A stretch of 64,000 nucleotides of DNA, from NCBI RefSeq assembly GCF_007845675.1, contig NZ_VOBR01000005.1, positions 358,439 to 422,438 of the forward strand, given 5' to 3'. Every line of letters begins with the position of its first letter. The first letter of the stretch is position 1. The DNA is from Lentzea tibetensis (GTDB lineage: Bacteria; Actinomycetota; Actinomycetes; Mycobacteriales; Pseudonocardiaceae). Under the pieces are notes generated by a model. It saw only the letters and a list, made by a program, of their open reading frames with translations, was not told the origin of the DNA and searched no databases. Shown here in pieces: positions 31,795-39,411 of this stretch. The translations under genes and the position numbers were made by a program.

Positions 31795-32441
31795 AGCGAG
31801 TGGACCGTCCTGTGTGGACCGAAGTCGGCGTCGCCGTACGGTTCGCCGTCCCGTGCGACGCCGACGGTCTTCCAGCCCGCCTCGGCCGCCGCGTCGAGCT
31901 CGGCGGGGACGTCCGAGTAGAACGTGATGTCGTCGGAGTCCAGCACTGCCGCGATCGCCTTGTACGAAGCGGCTTCGCGCTTCGGGCCCGCGTTCACCGT
32001 GTCGAAGTGGTGCTCGAACAACGGGGTCAGGTCGCCGTCGACGGTGTGCTTGAAGAACGCGACCTGGCCCGCGACCGAGCCGGACGAGAAGATCGCCAGC
32101 CGGGTCCCGGCCTCGTGCCACGCGCGGATCGCGGGCACCACGTCCGGGAAGAACGACGCCACCAGGTCGCCCCGCTCGTAGCCGCGCTGCCAGATGAGGC
32201 CCTGCAACGTCTTCAGCGGCGTGACCTTCTGGTCGGCGGCCATCCACGCGTGCAGCGCGCCCACCACGTCGTCGTGCCCGCTGAGCTCCTTGATCTGGCG
32301 CACGGCCTCGACGACCACCGGGTCGTCGGCGTGCTCTTCGATCCACGGGCCGAGGCGCGGCCGCGCGTAGTCGTACAGCACCACGAGCACCTGGTCGGTC
32401 GCGCTCAGGGTGCCCTCGATGTCGAGTACGACCCAGCTCAC
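31791..32441 (-). CDS. mtnC: Enolase-phosphatase E1
   Basis: A 216-aa HAD-superfamily enzyme that enolises and dephosphorylates 2,3-diketo-5-methylthiopentyl-1-phosphate. The HAD motif I is LDIEGTLSATD, motif II is AIFSSGS, the Lys motif is in GPKREAASY, and motif III/IV is FYSDVPAELDAA. GTG 32441 overlaps the MtnA stop by four bases. It lies third in the coupled order monooxygenase-mtnA-mtnC-mtnB-mtnD. Confidence 0.95.
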   Translation of the reverse strand: MSWVVLDIEGTLSATDQVLVVLYDYARPRLGPWIEEHADDPVVVEAVRQIKELSGHDDVVGALHAWMAADQKVTPLKTLQGLIWQRGYERGDLVASFFPDVVPAIRAWHEAGTRLAIFSSGSVAGQVAFFKHTVDGDLTPLFEHHFDTVNAGPKREAASYKAIAAVLDSDDITFYSDVPAELDAAAEAGWKTVGVARDGEPYGDADFGPHRTVHSL

Positions 32442-33442
32442 TGTTGTTCCCCTCCTGAGTAGTAGTCCGGCAACCGGTCCGGCGCGAACACGCCCCGGTC
32501 GGTCACCACCGACGTGACGAACCGCGGCGGTGTCACGTCGAACGCGGGGTAGTGCCCGCGCACGCGCGCCGACGCCGTGCGCCTGCCCAAAGTGGACAGC
32601 ACCTCGGCACCGTCGCGGAACTCGATCGGCACGTCCGCCGCCGTCAGCGCCTGCCGGTCCGGCGCCTGCACCAGCGCCAGGAACGGCACGCCGAACGCGG
32701 ACGCCGCCACGGCCAGGCCGAGCGTGCCCACCTTGTTCACCACGTGCCCGTCCATGGTGACGCGGTCAGCCGCCGTCACCAAGGCGTGCACCTCCCCCGA
32801 CTGCAGCACGGCGGCACCCATGCCGTCCGTGATCACCGTCGTGTCGACACCCATCTCCGCCAGCGTCTCCGCGGTGAGCCGCGCGCCCTGCAGGTACGGA
32901 CGGGTCTCGGTGCAGACGAAGCGCAACCGCTTGCCTGCCCGCTGAGCAGCGAAAACGGTCTCGGTCAGGTACAGGTCCGCCCAGCAGTGCGTGAGCACGC
33001 AGCCGTCATCGGGCAGCAGCGCTGCCGTGTGAGTGCCCAGCGCGCGGCTGCGGGAGCGGTACCGCTCGTCACCGGTCCGCGCGCCCTCAACAGCAGCGGC
33101 CACGTCCTGCGCCGCGTCGACCGCCTCCAGCACGATCGCGACGGCCTTGCGCAGCGCGTTGTTCGTGCGCCTGGTGGCCTCCAGCAGCTCACCGGCCCGC
33201 GCCAGCTCGGCCCGCGCCTCGGTGAACGGCCTGCCCTCCAGCGCACGCGCGGCCAGCACCATGCCGTACAGCGTCGCGAAGTACGGGCCCGAGGACTGCG
33301 TGACCATGTCCTCGATGGCCTTCGCGACCTCGTCGACCGTCGCGCAACGCACCCACGAGCGCTCGAACGGGAAGGTGCGCCGGTCGAGGATGAGCACGCC
33401 GTCCTCGACGAGGCGCACGCTGTCCGCGAGCACCGGCTGCAT
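32438..33442 (-). CDS. mtnA: S-methyl-5-thioribose-1-phosphate isomerase
   Basis: A 334-aa member of the eIF2B-like aldose-ketose isomerase family, converting methylthioribose 1-phosphate to methylthioribulose 1-phosphate. Signatures include GVLILDRRTFPFER near the start, the catalytic Cys in VLTHCW and the Asp in VTAADRVTMDGHVVNKVGTL. ATG 33442 overlaps the stop of the upstream monooxygenase by one base. MtnK/MtnP, which would supply the substrate, are not in this window. Confidence 0.96.
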   Translation of the reverse strand: MQPVLADSVRLVEDGVLILDRRTFPFERSWVRCATVDEVAKAIEDMVTQSSGPYFATLYGMVLAARALEGRPFTEARAELARAGELLEATRRTNNALRKAVAIVLEAVDAAQDVAAAVEGARTGDERYRSRSRALGTHTAALLPDDGCVLTHCWADLYLTETVFAAQRAGKRLRFVCTETRPYLQGARLTAETLAEMGVDTTVITDGMGAAVLQSGEVHALVTAADRVTMDGHVVNKVGTLGLAVAASAFGVPFLALVQAPDRQALTAADVPIEFRDGAEVLSTLGRRTASARVRGHYPAFDVTPPRFVTSVVTDRGVFAPDRLPDYYSGGEQQ

Positions 33443-34548
33443 CAGCTGTACCCCGTGCACGCGGGCCGCGCGCCGGTCAGGTAGTTCTCGCCGACCTCGC
33501 GCGCCTTGTAGACGACCGGGTCGTGCAGGGTGAGGGTGCGGGCGTTGCGCCAGAACCGGTCCAGGCCGTAGCCGGCCGCGGTGCCGCGCGCGCCGACCTG
33601 CTCGAAGATCCGCGACGTCACCTCGTTCGCGACCTTCGTGGACACGACCTTGGCGGCCGAGATCGTGACCGCCACCTCGCCGCGCTTCTCCTTGGTGAGC
33701 GCGGTTCCCGCCTCGGACGCCTCCAGCAGCTCGGCGCCGGCCTGGTCCGCGAGCAGCCCGGCCGCGCGCACCTGGGCGACCATCTCGCCGTAGCTGACCA
33801 GGATGTGCGGGTCCTCGACGGCCGCGTCGACGCCGCTGACGAACCACGGGCGCGTCTTGGACCTGGTGTACTCGGCGGCCTCGGCGAGCGCGCCCTCGGC
33901 CATCGCCACGTACAGCTGGGCCAGCACGAGCTGGAAGCCCAGTGCGGCAAGGGAAAGCCTCGGGTGCTCGCCGGTCGGCTGCACACCCAGCACCGCCTCG
34001 GCGGGCACCTCGACGTTCTCGAACAGGACGCCGCCGGACGCGGTGAGCCGCTGCCCGATGTTGTCCCAGTCGCCGGGGAACGAGAGGCCGGACGCCTTGC
34101 CGTCCACGAGGAACGTGATCTTTTCGCCGTTGTCCGTGCGCGTCGCGCTGACCACGAGCCGGTCCGCGACCGCCGCGCCGGTCGCGAACGTCTTGCGCCC
34201 GTTGACGACGAACCCCGACTCGGTGGGCATCAGCTCCAACGCGGCGTCGAGCGGGTTGCTGACGCCGGCCCAGAACCAGTCCGGCTGGGTGCGCACGGGC
34301 TTGTCGAACAGCCCGGAGCGCCAGATCTGCAGGTAGTGGTAGCCGAGGAGGTGGCCGATGTTGGCGTCGGCGGCGCCGATGATCCGCCCGACGGCGAGCT
34401 GCGTCGTCCAGTCCGCGACGCCGAGCAGGCCGGACTGGCGGAGCAGCTCGACCTCCTTGACCGGGGCTTGGTTCGCGCGGTCGCGGTCGGCGGCGTCGGA
34501 CGACAGCCGGGTGGCGAGCTCACGCGCAACGGCCAGCCAGTCGGTCAT
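33442..34548 (-). CDS. DszC/SfnB-like flavin-dependent monooxygenase (acyl-CoA dehydrogenase fold)
   Basis: A 368-aa protein with the acyl-CoA dehydrogenase fold but the layout of the two-component flavin monooxygenases DszC/SfnB, which need reduced flavin and act on sulfur or nitrogen compounds. Visible features are the N-terminal helical domain (VKEVELLRQSGLLGVADW), the middle beta-domain (ESGFVVNGRKTFATGA; GQRLTASGGVLFENVEVPAE) and the C-terminal bundle with GARGTAAGYGLDRFWRNART. The typical catalytic Glu of acyl-CoA dehydrogenases is not evident, favouring a monooxygenase. It leads the mtn operon and is coupled to mtnA, so it probably feeds or drains a methylthio or sulfonated intermediate. 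The substrate is unknown. Confidence 0.82.
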   Translation of the reverse strand: MTDWLAVARELATRLSSDAADRDRANQAPVKEVELLRQSGLLGVADWTTQLAVGRIIGAADANIGHLLGYHYLQIWRSGLFDKPVRTQPDWFWAGVSNPLDAALELMPTESGFVVNGRKTFATGAAVADRLVVSATRTDNGEKITFLVDGKASGLSFPGDWDNIGQRLTASGGVLFENVEVPAEAVLGVQPTGEHPRLSLAALGFQLVLAQLYVAMAEGALAEAAEYTRSKTRPWFVSGVDAAVEDPHILVSYGEMVAQVRAAGLLADQAGAELLEASEAGTALTKEKRGEVAVTISAAKVVSTKVANEVTSRIFEQVGARGTAAGYGLDRFWRNARTLTLHDPVVYKAREVGENYLTGARPACTGYS

Positions 34549-34604
34549 GCTTCACACCCCGTATCTCCTGCGGCAACGGCTCCAATTTAGCCCGTGACAC
34601 CGAC

Positions 34605-34616
34605 CGGTCATGACCG
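34605..34616. promoter_or_regulatory. Palindrome CGGTCATGACCG upstream of the mtn operon
   Basis: Perfect 12-bp palindrome, 57 bp upstream of the monooxygenase/mtn start and about 120 bp from the cold-shock gene start, in the divergent gap. It is a candidate operator; no regulator gene is adjacent. I looked for SAM-riboswitch elements in this leader and did not find them. Confidence 0.35.
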
Positions 34617-34734
34617 TTGTCCACAGGTTGGTACCTACGCCCGACAGGGTTAACCGGAGTGTCGAACGCCTTGATCACTGGCAGACTGCCCGCACCCCGC
34701 GAAGGGGCACGGCTCGGCTGAGGGAGCAAGAAGC

Positions 34735-34938
34735 ATGGCGCAGGGCACTGTGAAGTGGTTCAACGGCGAGAAGGGCTTCGGGTTCATCGCGCAGGACGGC
34801 GGCGGACCTGACGTCTTCGTGCACTACTCGCAGATCACGGGCAACGGGTTCCGCTCGCTGGAGGAGAAGCAGCGCGTGGAGTTCGACATCGGCCAGGGTC
34901 AGAAGGGACCACAGGCGCAGGCTGTCCGCGCCATCTGA
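34735..34938 (+). CDS. Cold shock domain protein (CspA family)
   Basis: A 67-aa single-stranded RNA/DNA-binding chaperone. Both RNP motifs are intact: KGFGFI (RNP1) and VFVHY (RNP2) within [23 protein letters not shown] 34735 follows GAGGGAGCAAGAAGC. It is monocistronic, with a strong terminator 13 bp after the stop. Actinomycetes carry several copies; whether this one is cold-induced cannot be read here. Confidence 0.97.
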   Translation: MAQGTVKWFNGEKGFGFIAQDGGGPDVFVHYSQITGNGFRSLEEKQRVEFDIGQGQKGPQAQAVRAI

Positions 34939-34950
34939 GTGCTTCACGAC

Positions 34951-34990
34951 GAAGGGCCCGCTCCGACCTGACGGCAGGAGCGGGCCCTTC
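34951..34990 (+). terminator. Terminator of the cold shock gene
   Basis: Perfect 14-bp GC-rich stem, arms 34951-34964 and 34977-34990, loop of 12 nt, shortly after the csp stop codon. Confidence 0.88.
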
Positions 34991-35007
34991 TGCATGCACG
35001 AACAAGG

Positions 35008-35092
35008 CGGCAACCGAGGGACTCGAACCCTGCACGGCTTATGAAGGCGGTGCTCGTTACCGGCCTCACCCCTTGGCGAAGCGACGGCTGCC
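35008..35092 (-). pseudogene. tRNA-like remnant with CAT anticodon loop
   Basis: Read on the minus strand, this stretch has a canonical T-arm core (GGGTTCGAGTCCC) and a Met-type anticodon loop (TTCATAA). A potential 7-bp acceptor pairing joins GGCAGCC (35092-35086) with GGTTGCC (35015-35009), with one G-T wobble. The anticodon stem pairs at only three of five positions, the D-arm is poorly formed, and the spacing between anticodon stem and T stem is too short. I therefore read it as a decayed or rearranged tRNA rather than a working gene. It could be an old attachment-site scar, although no integrase is nearby. Confidence 0.35.
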
Positions 35093-35174
35093 TGGACTCA
35101 GTGTTCCCACTGTGTTAAACGTCTAAACGGCTGAGAACGTTTCATGTTTCACCCGTTTAGGTGACTCTGGTCAC

Positions 35175-36374
35175 GTGCGATACCTCCCTGCCGTCGCTTT
35201 CCTGATCATCGCTTTCCTGGTCCCGGCGCCTGCTCACGCGGCTCCCGAGGGCATCTACTACCTGCAGAGCGTGAGCACCGGACTGAACCTCTCCCAGAGT
35301 GGCACGGGCGTCGCTATGCATCGCCCTAAAGGCAATGAGGACCACCAGCAGTGGTCGCTCAGGGGCGGTCGGATCGAGAACACCGACACCCCCGGCTCGT
35401 GCCTCGGCAAGTCGCTGACCGTCGTCACCTGCTCGGGTGACACCACCTGGACGTTCAACCAGACCGGCGACCAGTGGGACATCCCCGGCCTCACGCTCGC
35501 CAGCCGGTGGTACCTGACGCCGGTGTCCGGTGGGACGCAACCGTTCCCGGCGGACCCGCGCCTCGACGAGGCCACGTTCCTGACGTCCCACAACGCCTAC
35601 GCCAACGGCGTCGACGGCGGGTTCGCGCCGCCGTTCGCCAACCTCGCCAAGAACCAGACCCGCGGTGTCGCGCAGCAGCTGAACGACGGCGTGCGCGGCC
35701 TGATGCTGGACATCCACCAGACCTCGGACGGCGCGATCCTGTGCCACAACAGCTGCACGTGGGTCTCGAAGCCGGTGGCGCTGTGGGTGGACGTGCAGCG
35801 GGTCGTGGACTTCCTGCGCGCCAACCCGTCCGAGATCGTGACGATCTTCCTGGAGGACTACGTGTCGTCCCAGGTGCTCGGCGCGGAGCTGGCGCGGGTG
35901 AACGGCCTGTCGTCGGTGCTGTTCCGGCCGGACCAGTCCGGTGTGCGCGAGAACGGCTGGCCGAAGCTGTCCCAGATGCGCGCGTCCGGCAAGCGGCTGC
36001 TGATCTTCACCGACCACTCGCCGGACGGACGTGACGCGCACGGCGTGATGTACCAGCGCGACTGGACCGTCGAGAACTACTGGTCGATGGGCGGCGGCAT
36101 GGGCAGCTCCGACTGGTCCTGCTACAGCCGGTGGGACGACCGCCCGCTGTCCACGACCGCCCGGTTCCAGCCGCTGTTCGTGATGAACCACTTCCGGGAC
36201 GTCCCGTTCACGGGCACGGCCACGACGGACAACTCGAAACTGGCCGACCGCGCGCAGCGGTTCTGCCAGCCCGCGGCCCGCAAGAAGCCCACGTACCTGG
36301 CCGTCGACCACTACAACCTCGGCAACGCCGCATCGGCTGCGTCCCTGCTCAACACCTACGCATACCGGCCATAA
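35175..36374 (+). CDS. Secreted PI-PLC X-domain phosphodiesterase-like protein
   Basis: A 399-aa secreted protein. The signal peptide (residues 1-22, ending AHA) is followed by a ricin-like beta-trefoil segment (about residues 25-115, with QSVSTGLNLSQSG and HQQWSLRGG), then a phosphatidylinositol-specific phospholipase C X domain. The two catalytic-type histidines are in FLTSHNAYANG and AILCHNSCTW, with NDGVRGLMLDIHQ and EIVTIFLEDY between and after them. It should act outside the cell on a phosphodiester such as an inositol phospholipid or glycerophosphodiester. GTG 35175 overlaps a small GTGAC...GTCAC palindrome. It is monocistronic. Confidence 0.85.
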   Translation: MRYLPAVAFLIIAFLVPAPAHAAPEGIYYLQSVSTGLNLSQSGTGVAMHRPKGNEDHQQWSLRGGRIENTDTPGSCLGKSLTVVTCSGDTTWTFNQTGDQWDIPGLTLASRWYLTPVSGGTQPFPADPRLDEATFLTSHNAYANGVDGGFAPPFANLAKNQTRGVAQQLNDGVRGLMLDIHQTSDGAILCHNSCTWVSKPVALWVDVQRVVDFLRANPSEIVTIFLEDYVSSQVLGAELARVNGLSSVLFRPDQSGVRENGWPKLSQMRASGKRLLIFTDHSPDGRDAHGVMYQRDWTVENYWSMGGGMGSSDWSCYSRWDDRPLSTTARFQPLFVMNHFRDVPFTGTATTDNSKLADRAQRFCQPAARKKPTYLAVDHYNLGNAASAASLLNTYAYRP

Positions 36375-36404
36375 CCCAGATTCTGAGAGCGGTACGCTCC
36401 GCGC

Positions 36405-37481
36405 ATGGCCCCGATTCTGTTCACGCGCGGAGCGCCCTCTCTCGACATCATCGACCAGGAGGGTCTGCGCGACGCGGCGCAGCAGGCCTTCACGAAGGAC
36501 CCCGGCGGGACGTTCGCCTACGGCACGTCCGTCGGCTACGTACCGCTGCGCGAGTGGATCGCGGAGAAGCACGGGGTCGACGTGAACCAGGTGCTCGTCA
36601 CCAACGGGTCGATGCAGGCGGACGCGTTCCTGTTCGAGCTGCTCGTCTCCCCCGGCGACGACGTGGTGGTCGAGGCGCCGACGTACGACCGCACGCTGCT
36701 GAACCTGCGCCAGCGCGGCGCGAAGGTCACCGCCATCGACCTGCAGACCGACGGCATCGACGTCGACGCGTTCCAGACGCTCCTCGAGAGCGGCACCCGC
36801 CCGTCGCTCGCGCACATCATCCCGAACTTCCAGAACCCGGCCGGCTACACGCTTTCGGCCGAGAAGCGCGCCCGCCTGCTGGCGCTCGCCGCCCAGCACG
36901 ACTTCGTGCTGTTCGAGGACGACCCGTACTACGAGGTCCGCTTCGAGGGCACGCCGCTGCCGACGATGCTGTCGCAGGACGAGAACAACCGCGTCGTGTA
37001 CGCGTCGTCGTTCTCGAAGACCATGTGCCCCGGCATCCGCTGCGGCTACCTGGTCGGCCCGGCGGACGTCATCGCGAAGGTCCAGAAGATCGCGACCAAC
37101 ACCTACATCTCGCCGAACATGGTGGCGCAGTCGATCGTCAACGAGTTCTGCCGCTCGGGCCGCATCGACCAGTCCGTCGCCACCGTCCGCGTCGCCCTGC
37201 GCGAGCGCAAGGACGCGTTGGTGAACGCGCTCAAGCGCGAACTGCCGGACGCTGTCTACACGGCACCGCAGGGCGGCTACTTCATGTGGGTCGAGCTGCC
37301 GGGCGTGAGCATCGAGAAGCTGTTCCCCGTGGCCAAGGAGCACGGCGTCGAGTTCGTGAAGGGCTCCGACTTCCTGCTCGAGGGCGGCGACAACGCCATG
37401 CGCATGGCGTTCTCCGGCGTAACCCCCGAGCAGATCGACGAGGGCATCACCCGCCTCGCGACGGCGGTTCGCTCGCTGTAG
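36405..37481 (+). CDS. PLP-dependent class I/II aminotransferase (2-aminoadipate transaminase-like)
   Basis: A 358-aa fold-type I aminotransferase, the same type as the catalytic half of MocR regulators but without the helix-turn-helix. The pyridoxal lysine is Lys205 in SSFSKTMCPGIRCGY. Phosphate- and ring-binding segments are seen in VTNGSMQADAF, PNFQNPAGYTLS and FEDDPYYEVRF. Relatives act on 2-aminoadipate, aromatic or branched amino acids. The start is ATG 36405. It stands alone between the PI-PLC gene and a repetitive non-coding region. Confidence 0.92.
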   Translation: MAPILFTRGAPSLDIIDQEGLRDAAQQAFTKDPGGTFAYGTSVGYVPLREWIAEKHGVDVNQVLVTNGSMQADAFLFELLVSPGDDVVVEAPTYDRTLLNLRQRGAKVTAIDLQTDGIDVDAFQTLLESGTRPSLAHIIPNFQNPAGYTLSAEKRARLLALAAQHDFVLFEDDPYYEVRFEGTPLPTMLSQDENNRVVYASSFSKTMCPGIRCGYLVGPADVIAKVQKIATNTYISPNMVAQSIVNEFCRSGRIDQSVATVRVALRERKDALVNALKRELPDAVYTAPQGGYFMWVELPGVSIEKLFPVAKEHGVEFVKGSDFLLEGGDNAMRMAFSGVTPEQIDEGITRLATAVRSL

Positions 37482-37579
37482 ACGTTTGACCCTGTACGAC
37501 GGCGCGGGCTGCAGACATGCACCCGCGCCGTTGTCGTTGCTGGGCCCGCGAAACCGAGGTGCGGAAGCCCGCAACTTCC

Positions 37580-38054
37580 GCGGCGCGGCAGACACCCCGC
37601 GAGCGAAGCGAAGCCAGCACACCAAGCGCCCCGACCACGACCCGGCAGAAACCACGGCGACCCACACACCAACGGGCCGCACGAGGCGAGCACCTGCCTG
37701 CCCAGCGGGCAAGAGCCTGGCGGGCGTGCCATGCGGCCATGCTCACGCAGGCGTCCCCCGCGCATGAGAACCCCCCGATCCATGCTCGCAGCCAGCACCG
37801 ACAATCCCCGGCGGCGCAGCCACCTCAGCCACGAAACCGGCAGGTACCAAGCGAGCAGCGCCGAAACCGGCAGATACCAAAGGAAAGAGCGGCCGCCGCA
37901 CTGCCAACCCCCGCACTGCCAACCGGGCGCGGCCCCCGAGCACAAACCGGCGGCCGAACAATCCCAAGCATCCGAAGGGCCGGGGGCGGGGAGGGGCTCG
38001 CGGATCAGGCGCAGCCTTGCCACCTCTGGTGATCCGCGAGCCCCTCCCCACCCC
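37580..38054. repeat. Dispersed mosaic repeat, copy A
   Basis: A 630-bp gene-free gap (37482-38110) holds this element. Recognisable modules from left to right are: CGAGCGAAGCGAAGCCAGCA; GAGAACCCCCCGAT with AGCCAGCACCGACAATCCCC; two copies 30 bp apart of CGAAACCGGCAGRTACCAA (37832 and 37862); a GCACTGCCAA doublet; a GCGCGGCCCCCGAGCACAAA module; and a terminal hairpin. The same modules recur in opposite orientation at 62098-62530, with the first module in a different position, so the element is a mosaic. ORFs drawn across it are not supported by codon structure. It could be a mobile non-coding repeat or a structured RNA. Confidence 0.75.
37988..38049. terminator. 20-bp hairpin at the end of repeat copy A
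   Basis: Arms 37988-38007 and 38030-38049 are perfect complements around a 22-nt loop that begins GGCGCAGCCTTGCCA. This is the same loop core as in repeat copy B. It may terminate transcription entering from the aminotransferase side. Confidence 0.75.
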
Positions 38055-38100
38055 ACACCGCAACGAAGCTCACACCCCCAACCAGGCACAACGTGATACC

Positions 38101-38110
38101 TTGTACACAA
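38101..38110. promoter_or_regulatory. OhrR-type operator-like sequence TTGTACACAA
   Basis: An AT-rich near-palindrome immediately abutting the MarR/OhrR start codon. OhrR operators in several bacteria contain TTGT-ACAA type half-sites, so autorepression is plausible. No ribosome-binding site is present between it and the ATG, suggesting a leaderless transcript. Confidence 0.4.
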
Positions 38111-38554
38111 ATGATTAGTACACCAAGCATCCCGGACCCCCTGGCGCTGGAACGACAGGTCTGCTTCGCCCTGTCCGTGGCGTCGCGCAGCGTCGTAGCC
38201 GTCTACCGCCCCCTGCTGGAACCGATGGGCCTGACCCACCCCCAGTACCTGGTGATGCTGGCCCTCTGGGAGAAGTCCCCACTCTCGATCAAGGACCTGA
38301 GCGGCCTGCTGCAGCTGGACCCAGGCACTCTCTCCCCGCTCGTGAAGCGCCTGGAGGCGATCGGCTACGTCAAGAAGGACCGAGACCCCCGAGACGAGCG
38401 ATCCCTCGCCCTCAAACTCACCCCCGAGGGCCAAAAACTGCGAGAAGAAGCCTTGAAAATCCCGTTCAAGGTCGTCGACCGGCTGGGCATGACATTCGAG
38501 GAGCTCATGGTGCTGAACAAGGTGCTGCACCGCGTGATCGAGGCAGCGACGTGA
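38111..38554 (+). CDS. MarR-family regulator, OhrR-like
   Basis: A 147-aa winged-helix regulator closest in pattern to the organic-peroxide sensor OhrR. It has the N-terminal reactive cysteine in LERQVCFALSVASR, YRPLLEPMGLTHPQYLVMLA before the helix-turn-helix, LQLDPGTLSPLVKRLEAIGY as recognition region, and the wing DPRDERSL. If it acts like OhrR, oxidation of that Cys releases DNA. No ohr peroxidase gene is adjacent; the downstream DUF5313 gene overlaps its stop by four bases. ATG 38111 was chosen over GTG 38093 because the protein pattern starts there and an operator-like site ends just before it. Confidence 0.85.
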   Translation: MISTPSIPDPLALERQVCFALSVASRSVVAVYRPLLEPMGLTHPQYLVMLALWEKSPLSIKDLSGLLQLDPGTLSPLVKRLEAIGYVKKDRDPRDERSLALKLTPEGQKLREEALKIPFKVVDRLGMTFEELMVLNKVLHRVIEAAT

Positions 38555-38964
38555 GCACGTCAACCGCACCGAACATCGCGCTGCGCCTGTGGTACATCGC
38601 GGGCGGACGGCTGCCGATGCGTCACCGCGAGTGGGTCAAAGACGACGTGACGGGCACGAACTGGTTGCTGCGCTTCACCTTCCGGTCCCTCACGCAGGTC
38701 TTCCCGCTCACCGCGGCCATCACGCTCACGCTCGTGTTAGGACTCGACTCCCCGTGGCCACTGGCGATAGCCTGCGGCGCGCTCGGCCTGATCGTCGGGT
38801 TGTACTTCGCACTGTCCTACGCACCCGAAAGCGTGGATTACCGCCTCACCAAGTACAGGTACCCCAGGGGATCCGCCACGGAAGGGCGCCGGGAGCGAAA
38901 CGCTGAGCGTGAGTCCGAGCGACAAGCGAGGTACGACGCGGCCTGGCGCAGCAGCGAGGAGTAA
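38551..38964 (+). CDS. DUF5313-like membrane protein
   Basis: A 137-aa protein with a conserved hydrophilic start (RLWYIAGGRLPMRHREWVKD), two predicted membrane helices (FPLTAAITLTLVLGL and LAIACGALGLIVGLYFALSY) and a charged, Arg/Glu-rich C-terminal tail. The pattern fits DUF5313 of actinobacteria, whose function is unknown. GTG 38551 overlaps the MarR stop by four bases, so the two are co-translated. Confidence 0.7.
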   Translation: MSTSTAPNIALRLWYIAGGRLPMRHREWVKDDVTGTNWLLRFTFRSLTQVFPLTAAITLTLVLGLDSPWPLAIACGALGLIVGLYFALSYAPESVDYRLTKYRYPRGSATEGRRERNAERESERQARYDAAWRSSEE

Positions 38965-38968
38965 TGAC

Positions 38969-39295
38969 ATGGCTTGGGTGGACACCGAAGCGGAATTCAC
39001 CCGGCCTCAGCTCCTCACCCTTGTGGCCGGAGTGCTGCAGCTGGCCCTCGGCCTTTTGGACGTTTTTCCCCTCAGCCCGGAGTACCACGTGCTGCAGCTC
39101 GGCGTGGGCGCGCTGGGTGTCGTGATGTCGATCCGGCACGATCTCGCCCGCATGTACGGGCTCGCGCTGCTGCTCTTCTTCGGCTGGATGTCGTTGGGGC
39201 TCAACGAAGTCAACGCCGAAGGGTTCCTCGAGGTCCGCACCGCCGTGGTCGGCGCGGTGATCACTCTCGTGCGGCCTGGCAGGTCGGCCGAATAG
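38969..39295 (+). CDS. Small membrane protein, DUF4383-like
   Basis: A 108-aa protein with three to four short hydrophobic helices (LLTLVAGVLQLALGLLDVF; LQLGVGALGVVMSI; MYGLALLLFFGWMSLGL; AVVGAVITLV). It starts four bases after the DUF5313 stop and likely belongs to the same transcript. Function unknown; the resemblance to DUF4383 rests on size and helix pattern only. Confidence 0.65.
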   Translation: MAWVDTEAEFTRPQLLTLVAGVLQLALGLLDVFPLSPEYHVLQLGVGALGVVMSIRHDLARMYGLALLLFFGWMSLGLNEVNAEGFLEVRTAVVGAVITLVRPGRSAE

Positions 39296-39365
39296 CCGAT
39301 GTCCCCCTCCGGTGGCCCCGGTCACCGTCCTTGACGCCCCCTCGTCCCGTCGGCATGCTCGCACC

Positions 39366-39389
39366 ATTCCACTAAGGGGTTAGTGGAAT
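39366..39389. promoter_or_regulatory. Operator ATTCCACTAA-N4-TTAGTGGAAT
   Basis: Perfect 10-bp inverted repeat with a 4-bp spacer (GGGG), 22 bp upstream of the small secreted protein start. The inner part recurs at 39811-39828 in front of the YtrA-type GntR gene, so both are probably bound by that regulator. Confidence 0.7.
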
Positions 39390-39411
39390 GAGGGAATCCA
39401 CGGGAGGAACC

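Noticed and set aside
34549-34734. SAM riboswitch ahead of the methionine-salvage operon
   Set aside because: None of the stem and core sequences of SAM-I, SAM-II or SAM-IV classes could be recognised in the leader; only a 12-bp palindrome was seen.
35008-35092. A functional tRNA (Met-like, or Sec because TCA can be read in the loop)
   Set aside because: D-arm and anticodon stem do not pair properly and the variable region is too short; the acceptor does not match tRNA-Sec. Kept only as a remnant.
37832-37880. CRISPR-like repeat array
   Set aside because: Only two units, short spacer, no cas genes, and the unit also occurs in the other dispersed repeat copy.
37743-38063. A 106-codon minus-strand ORF in repeat copy A, with a similar frame in copy B
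   Set aside because: The similarity follows from the shared nucleotide repeat; several frames are conserved equally, module order differs and no ribosome-binding site is present.
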